This document shows, in pieces, positions 56,743-64,000 of a stretch of 64,000 nt of DNA. Within the stretch, counting starts at the first letter, position 1; each line of letters opens with the position of its first letter. The stretch is from NCBI GenBank assembly GCA_963082875.1, contig OY720099.1:16721066-16785065 (forward strand), written 5' to 3'. The position numbers were made by a program, and so were the translations under genes. Below the pieces are notes generated by a model. It was not told the origin of the DNA. It worked only from the letters and a program-made list of their open reading frames with translations, and ran no database searches. Origin of the DNA: Corella eumyota (taxonomy: Eukaryota; Chordata; Ascidiacea; Phlebobranchia; Corellidae).

Positions 56743-58682
56743 ACCTCATTTTTTATTAATTAAAATAATATTATACTGTGGTTGTTTAACTATAATTTTA
56801 CACCTAATATACAATACTTAAGGTCTTACAAAAGTTATAATCTCACCTATTTTACTATTCCAAATAACCAAATATAATATTCTATTATAAAAAAATTATG
56901 TATGATTACCTAATTTCTCACCACAATTTACCTATTTTAAAAATCCTAATATGTAGCAAAAATGTTATTGTTTTAATATTATCTATAATCACGTTCCATC
57001 TAATTTAAAACCTGAATGGCTGCAAATTGTGTATTATTAAACTAATTGCCATATTTTAGTGTATTCAACTTGCCACTTTCAGTGGCTATTATTTGAATTT
57101 AATATACATAGAATCTAATTTTTTCAATTGCACCTTTCTAGTAGGCTATTTTTGTAAGACTTTTATTTTAAATCTGTCATTAAAAAAATTTAAAGTTTAT
57201 TGTTTGAAATGTTTTAAATGTTACTTTAATCCTTAGTTTTAATATTGCAACTGTTATACATTTATATCATTAAAAACCCCTTTTCTATATAAACCATGTC
57301 AGACTAGACTATTTAATGATATACTCTGTTTATGTTTGTGAAAGATCAAATTTTGTTTAAATAGATAAGCAACTAGAAAATCTTTATGTAACTTTTGAAT
57401 ATATTCTTGTAACATTTGTTCAATTAAATTTTTAATATTTAGTTTTATTTTTTTGTTATATTAAATTAATATACAGATTTGTATTCTTAAATATTAATCT
57501 AGTTATGTACTATATCTATTAAAACTGTGGGCTTATAATAATATTGAGATTTTTTAATTACTTAGCAATAATAGTTACTGTTATTATATATATATGCCAT
57601 TTAAAATTCTTGTAAACGAAATTGAGTTCTGTTTTGGTTGGATTGTATTAAGCAAAATCTTGCATAAATAGATCTTGAAGCATATTAAAGAAAAAAGTAT
57701 CATCAGATTAATCTATTAGAATGCCTTAAAAATTGGCAAAGTCGATTGTTTTGTTAATTCACCGGAAACAGAAAAATCGTTAGTAAAATCAACAATTTGT
57801 TAGAGAAGAAAAAATTCAAAATTTTTCATGTCATCAGAAAAGAAAAATTTCACCACTAGCTGTAACAAAGAGTAATAACATGGAGATTTATGTACAGCAT
57901 TAAAACAATAACTTTCAAAATAGTAATGCATTGTTATTCACAGCAAGAACTTTCACAAAATGGCAAAATATTTATGCAATAATGGCTCCACATATAATAC
58001 ACATTTGACCATTAAAAAAATTAGCAATATTTAAAAAAAAATCTATAAAAACAATCGAAGAAAAATATAATATATTGAGCTCAAATTTTTTATGATTTTT
58101 TTACACAAATATTTTGTTTTAATCAAATACTAGCAATGTCATACTCGTTGTAATTACTTTTTAATTTACAGATTTATAGGAAATTTGTACAAAGTTTAGG
58201 TCTGTTAATTTGAAAGCAAAAAAAATTAAGTACATTACATGTGTTGTGCAGAATAATCAAAAAAAAGTGACATACAAGTACTGCATAAAAGTGAGTACAA
58301 TAAAGATTAAATATATTTACAAGTTACACTTCCTCATGTCTGTAATTTCGGGGTATAAGATTAAAAAAATGTATCTTATGGCAGGTACATTCTTAGTGTG
58401 ATAACTTATAGTATATCCTTAATAACTTGATGTAGGCGTAACGGTTACTAAAATTGGCAATAAAATGGCTTTAAATATTACACCTAAACATTCCTTTATA
58501 TTTGGTCAGTAAATTAGAAGTTAAATTTAAAATTGCGTTGTACAGAAATTTTTTCCATAAAATTTGGTCATAAAATAAACAAGATACAAAATATAAAATA
58601 AGATCAAAAAATAACAAAATACTTCAAAGTAAAGAACCCTTGTTTAGTGTTTGAGGGGTCGGGTTAATTATTTAAAAGTGGT
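56743..58682. other. Convergent 3' flanks of AGTRAP and the FAM107-like gene
   Basis: About 1.9 kb of AT-rich sequence with only short chance frames. I recognise nothing else. Confidence 0.5.
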
Positions 58683-61395
58683 TTAACTGTTCTTACGGAG
58701 TCTTTCTCTCATCTTAACAAACTCTGGGACATTTTGTTGGGCTTCAATTTTTTCCTCGGTCTAAAATGAAATCAAAAATTTATTTTATTAAAATCAAGCA
58801 TCAAAATTTGTGTTACCAAATTTATGTTAACTAAATTGTTTAAACAGTTGTATTACATACTTATAAAACTAATTTAATTTACGTAAATCCATGCATGGCC
58901 CTTGAGGTTAATTAATACATGTTATATTTTATTACAACAGTATTTTTTTTAATTAAAATATTTTAACATTTTTAATTTATGGTAAGATATTAAAAATTGC
59001 TTCGTTTAAAAATATATATAGATTAAAATTAAATTTAAATTGATTTATTTCCTGTAAATTTAGATTTTATTGTAAAATCAATAACTTTATTGCTTTGAAA
59101 AAGAAAACAAAAGCATAATATCAGTTTAACGTCTGGTAATACCCAAAATTTCATCATCACATAAAAGGAAAGGAATCCAGGAGTGTTTGTTTAGTGTGAC
59201 AGCACTTGAAGGCCACAAATTTAACCACTCATGTCTGGCTTAAATAGATAACGCTTTGTATGGCAATGTTTATTTGGTAATGTATCACAAATCTGGTTTT
59301 TAACAAATACTTTTCTGCGATTCGGCATTTTGTAAAATGACTATTGAATTTAAAATTCAATGTAATAACTTTGATAATGGAGTCTACTCTATATTAATTG
59401 GTATTGTATCTCTCTAAATATAAAATCTTGATGACTATGAATCAATATGCCGAAAGCGCTTAAATTGCATAAAATTGGTATTTGCTTTTTGAAAAAACTG
59501 TCAATATATAAATAGGCTAATGACCTCAACCATATTTGGTCAGGAACACAAGCCCATATGTTGCTTTAAGTCCAAATAAAATAGCTGAAGTGTTTTTAGA
59601 ATTTAATTAAATATTTGTTTTTTTACCTCATCTAAACCTTTGCGCCTTGATTCAATAATTTGATCGAATTCGGATTTCGGCGGTTTTTCTTGGGGGACGT
59701 TTTCTCTACGCTTTTCTTGAAATACTTTTGTGAGTTCTGATTTTTGATTAAGAACGTCAATACCACTGCGAAAAAATAAGATTTTGATATTTAAAAAAAT
59801 TAATATTTTTATACTTTTTAGGCTTGTTTTTTTTGCAAATTAAAGTAAGTGAATATTCGTTTATGGCATTCAATAAAAATAAATTGTCTGGTGTAAAATT
59901 TAATTTAAAGCAAACTCCGTCTTGATTGTTCTTTGTGTAAATGTTTTAAGATGGTAAAAGCAAATTAAATTTCATGTCAAGAGCTCTCTTAACATTTGCC
60001 AAGCACACTTGATCTTCTAATAGACACGATATATTGACATTGAGACCCTTTATTTAAACAGCTATAAATTGACTTTTAAAACTGAAAATACGTCATCGAA
60101 ATGCAATAAAAATTGTGGTATTGAAAATTTGTTAATTACACAACTATAATCCTGTAATGCCTTTTATGTATTTGCCAATTAAATTGTGACTCATACAGTT
60201 GCAATCTGTTATAACCGCAAGCTATTCAAATGTCAATAAAAGGTTAGTAAATTAGATAACAGGCTATGCTAAATCAATAACATACTTTTGTTTCAAAAAA
60301 ATTTTGTGATATCAAATATAGAAATAGCAGTTTTGTTTAGGATGGTAAACAACAAACATTTGCTTTAAATTGCACATATTTTTAACCTTTTAACCACTTT
60401 AGTTGGTTTCCCGTTTAGCAAAAAAATACAACATAAATCACTTTTAACTTACAGTTTGTTGTTAAGTTTAAGCTCTCTTTGCATTACTTTGTGATTTTTT
60501 GATTCCAACACAGGGTTCGCTAATTTTTTTGGTTGAATCAGCAAGTGGTCCTCGTGTGCAGGTTGAAATGCACTGGCATTATATTGTGGTGGGCCACGCG
60601 TGTGATAACCTAAAAAATAAATCATTTTGTCCATATATGCTATGCTATCCAAACATATAAAGGCTATTAATAATACTGGTAACATAAATCTAATACGAAA
60701 AAAAAATAAAATAATAATTTAGAATCTTTTTTTTTTGTTTAAAAACGAAAATATATTAATGTTTTAATGAATTTACATTTATAGAAAGTTGAACTTGGTG
60801 GTTTTAATTAATTGTTTATTTAGCTTAAACGAGATAAACCTGGCAATTACATTTGACCTAGGCGGTTTTTATGGTTTTCCAATTACATATGTAATTACAT
60901 GGTATAAATATGTCTATACTCTTATTAAAACATGGTATATATTGTAAATGAAAACATTTAAATGACAGGCCAAATCGATCAAAAATTGTTGTTGCTTTTC
61001 CTTAAAAAAAGCAACAGGAAACAACTTTGCTTATTTAGTAAGAACAACTCAAAATTTCGTCATGTTAAATAGCTTGACTAAAGCTTAGTTTTATTGCTAA
61101 TTTAATTAAAAATTACTATATTCATATTCTATAAAATTATAATTTAAAAAAATAAATGAAAAATTTTTAAATGTTATGCAAAAATATATATATATTTTTT
61201 TAAATCCCATTGCCTTGCCCTAATATAATATTAACAATAGTCTGCCTTAGTCATTATTTATTTAACATAATTCCAAAGTAAACTGAGTAATACTTTTACT
61301 CTTGTTATAAAGATACCGGTATACTAAAAAGAAATATTTAATTTATGTGAAATCTACTCACTTGCAAAAACTGTAGCGGCATTTTCTCGATCCAT
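58683..61395 (-). CDS. FAM107: FAM107-family (DRR1/TU3A-like) protein
   Basis: Four exons (61362-61395, 60453-60609, 59627-59765, 58683-58760) give 135 codons. The conserved core reads HEDHLLIQPKKLANPVLESK, NHKVMQRELKLNNKLGIDVL, NQKSELTKVFQEKRRENV, and the C-terminus NVPEFVKMRERLRKN, matching the vertebrate pattern IRPQKLxNPV, NHxxLHRELL, KPELxxVxExRxR and APEFVKVKxNLR. The centre is shorter than in vertebrates, with less of the Lys/Glu/Gln-rich coiled coil. FAM107A (DRR1) binds and bundles actin filaments and is stress-responsive; FAM107B is heat-inducible. I cannot tell A from B, and a tunicate probably has one copy. Introns are larger (0.7-0.9 kb) than in neighbouring genes. Confidence 0.88.
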
Positions 61396-64000
61396 CTTTA
61401 AAATTTTAATACTGAAATAAAAAAATAATTAATATTTAAACCAAAATTATATTTATTATATTTTAGACCTTGTTATGTAAAATGGTTAAAACATAATTAT
61501 TTAATATATACAAAATAATTATTCAACTTGTTAATACACTTACTTTGAGGTCTTTTCAATATTTTCAAGCACCTACTTTAAGTTTTCTAAGCACCCTTCT
61601 TTTCCTTGTAAATTATAATTTAATTCACCAGAAATTCTTAACATTCATGAATTCTGTTAAAATACCAAATACGTTTTTAATGACTAAGTCACTATATTAA
61701 AGAAATAGTCCATGTTTACTCGGTACTATAACTTTTAATTACACAGAAATTCTTCCTTTTTATTAAATATCAACTCATGCTTATTAGACGTCTGTAAAAT
61801 CTAAACTTAGGTTTGTTAAACTCAGAAAAGTTTGATGACTAATTCTCACAGATCAGTTGAAGCGTTTGACACATAAACATACTTTAAACTAAAGAATACT
61901 CAACCTAATAAAACAACTAGTGCGCCCTTATATGGCAATTTTAAATGGCCAAAAACAAACCTATTTGCGTGTAATGCTTTTCAAATGATGTATTGCCTAT
62001 CTGCTATACGTTTTGGCTTTTGTTTTATTCAATTAAATATTTATAAACTGCCAAAGCGAACATGAAATTGCGTGAGCTTACAGCTAAAAATATTCGTTCA
62101 TCAAATTGAAAAGCGATATTGCTCTTTTGACCGCATTATACTACTGTACTGTAACACGAGGAAGGCCAAAACCAATTGGCCGTATTTCCTGTGCTATCAT
62201 CAGATCATGCAAAAAACATCCTTGTACCATATGTTCAGTTGATTTTGAAGGGCGAAAAACAACTGCTTGACTAATAGGAAAAACGTTAAACCGCCTTTTC
62301 GCTACAGCAAAACACTTTACGCATCTTTTTACTGCCTGTACAAATAAACTACATACTCGGACCGCAGTGCGCTAATGAAAGACACCCGAACTAAAACGTA
62401 AACAAAACAACAAAAGGTGCGCTGTGTCGTTCCAACATGACGTCACAATTGGTTTAAAGCGTAGGGGAAATAGGAAACCTACGCAACACTTGGAATCTGG
62501 TTATTAGCAGACTTTATATGGCCTAATTTAAATGGTTATTTACACGAAAATGACTTTTAATTTCTCAGTATATATTTTTATAGTTAAATTTTAAAAGCGG
62601 AAACTGGCCATATGCGAAACTTTAAAAAAAATTTGCCGACCAAATTTTTCACGCGCGCTACGTTATTTGAAAATCCATATTACGCGTTAAATTACCCGTG
62701 AAAAGACCGAATCTTAATACGAAATATCTACACAGAATTTCGATAGTCTTATCTATATAGCCACGGGACAGGTAAACATAACAAAAAAGGTCGCTTTTAT
62801 TCTTGCTTACCTTTATGACATTAAACATTTTCAACCTTATATCCTGTGCTACATTTAATTTTAAGGCGAAAAAATGTGATTTTGCGGTCACCTTTCGTAA
62901 ACGTGTGGCATATGTTACCTGTTCCGCGAAAACGATAGTAAATTATAAAAAATAAAATTAATTTTCATACCCGTTTGTTAACACGTTTTTATGTGTGTAC
63001 AAATGTCCTTAAATAGCGATATAATTTGTCATTTGATGTAAATTTAAATAAACGAGTTTATGAGTAGGCTGCATTTTTGCTAACCCAAAACAGTACCACG
63101 CAAAAACTAGTTCTTAACAAACTATACCATTCTAGCAATAGTATCTGCATGTTTTAAAAGAAATCCTTTTACTAAAGTAGCAGCTGAAACTTACTTAAAA
63201 CTTAAAACATAACCTGATATCTTTGACCTAAGATCTTAACAATTAGACTTTTTCTGTCAACCTGTTGCAGCTGTCTCGCGTTGTGACCATCTTATTTTTC
63301 TACTCGGGTTTCAGTGTTTGTAATCGTAAAACTACAATATAAACAGTTCGTGGAAATTGTCTTATGCTTTGGTAAAATATTTTTAGTGTGTTTACGGTAA
63401 TCGCAAGTTTTTTTGCGATTAAATGCCTAATAAACTGTATTTACATGCCTTATATATAACAAAACGTTTAAATTATAATGTATTAAATGATTTGATGTGA
63501 ACCTATTTTCCTAATTTTAGTTTTTTACGTTGCATGTTACTTCGTTTTAAAGTAACATAATATTTATAATCTTAAGATTTAATATAGATTTAGCTAAATT
63601 GGCATAACGCCACTGGATACATAAACATATTTTGGGGAAAAAGGATTGTTTTTGCTCTTTTTCGCCCACTAACGTAAAAAAATAGGAATCTAAACGAGCA
63701 CGTGCTCACTCACGTTTTGTTTGTTATTGTTTTGCACTAAAATAGTTTTAAAACTGATTTTGTTGCTAAATGTTTTTATTATTTGCAGCTAAAAGTTTTT
63801 AAAGCAATAACTATATAGTCGATGAAAGACGATGATATATTAAAAGTTGTTTTTTATTGTGACTGGGCATTGGTATGTTAGTTACAAAACTTTTTTTATA
63901 AATGTGTTGTTTACAAATTGGTATCTACATATAGGCCGACATGCCTAGGCTTTAGTGTTTAATTAATATATATATATATATATATAATCAGATATTGTAA
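61396..64000. other. Upstream flank of the FAM107-like gene, no gene supported
   Basis: A perfect TGACGTCA occurs at 62438-62445, in a somewhat less AT-rich block (62200-62500). A distant promoter or non-coding first exon of the FAM107-like gene could lie here. A 77-codon minus frame at 62658-62891 has no recognisable domain and I do not call it. The window ends in a TA-dinucleotide run. Confidence 0.45.

Noticed and set aside
62658-62891. 77-codon minus-strand frame near the right end
   Set aside because: No domain, no splice context and no similarity I recognise; the length is within chance expectation.
1-64000. LTR retroelements, Polintons, endogenous viral genes
   Set aside because: I looked for long direct terminal repeats and for polymerase, integrase or capsid-type frames and saw none; the repeats found are SINEs, MITEs, one Merlin transposon and a satellite.

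Overview
The window looks like nuclear DNA of a small-genome marine chordate, most likely a tunicate of the Ciona type. It is very AT-rich. Its genes are compact and multi-exon, with GT-AG introns of about 50 to 1000 bp, and they encode animal proteins (SET/TSPY-type NAP chaperone, RER1, TMEM222, AGTRAP, SLCO transporter, FAM107, DDX31, TYSND1, ZBBX). The introns are peppered with one abundant tRNA-derived SINE. The species assignment is inference; the gene assignments rest on motifs I could read and on exon phases that close exactly.

Layout. Positions 1-9530 are a tandem satellite with monomers of about 705-850 bp, a dimeric higher-order unit of about 1486 bp, and a recurrent palindrome. A solitary relative lies at about 37815-38475. 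Next to the array is the 3' part of a Kelch-repeat gene (minus, 9714-10851) whose 5' exons I cannot find. On the plus strand follow the single-exon peroxisomal protease TYSND1 (12331-14025) and the four-exon helicase DDX31 (14291-18023). On the minus strand come a 17-exon ZBBX-like gene (18673-25631), a claudin/PMP22-like tetraspan gene (26590-27359) and an 11-exon SET/TSPY-like histone chaperone gene (28110-36886). One intron of the chaperone gene houses an intronless SLC43A3-like transporter gene. Another houses a 3-kb inverted-repeat structure built around a Merlin-type DNA transposon. A 16-exon SLCO (OATP) gene follows at 39899-49240 (minus), then RER1 (plus), TMEM222 (minus), AGTRAP (plus) and a FAM107-family gene (minus). 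The last 2.6 kb holds no gene I can support.

The genes are a mixed housekeeping neighbourhood, not one pathway: peroxisome (TYSND1), nucleolar RNA (DDX31), chromatin (SET-like), membrane transport (SLCO, SLC43A3-like) and early secretory or vesicle membrane proteins (RER1, TMEM222, AGTRAP). TMEM222/AGTRAP and SLCO/RER1 are divergent pairs. RER1/TMEM222, AGTRAP/FAM107 and DDX31/ZBBX are convergent pairs.

The most unusual items are four. (1) A TDP-43 N-terminal-like domain sits where vertebrate ZBBX carries its B-box zinc finger. (2) A nested long inverted repeat in the chaperone gene has matched SINE copies flanking matched transposon ends with iterated 30-bp units, around a transposase with Asn in place of a catalytic Asp. 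(3) The satellite has a higher-order repeat whose ends resemble the terminal inverted repeats of a dispersed element. (4) One SINE family is inserted in another with an 8-bp target duplication. I saw no LTR retroelement, Polinton or viral gene.
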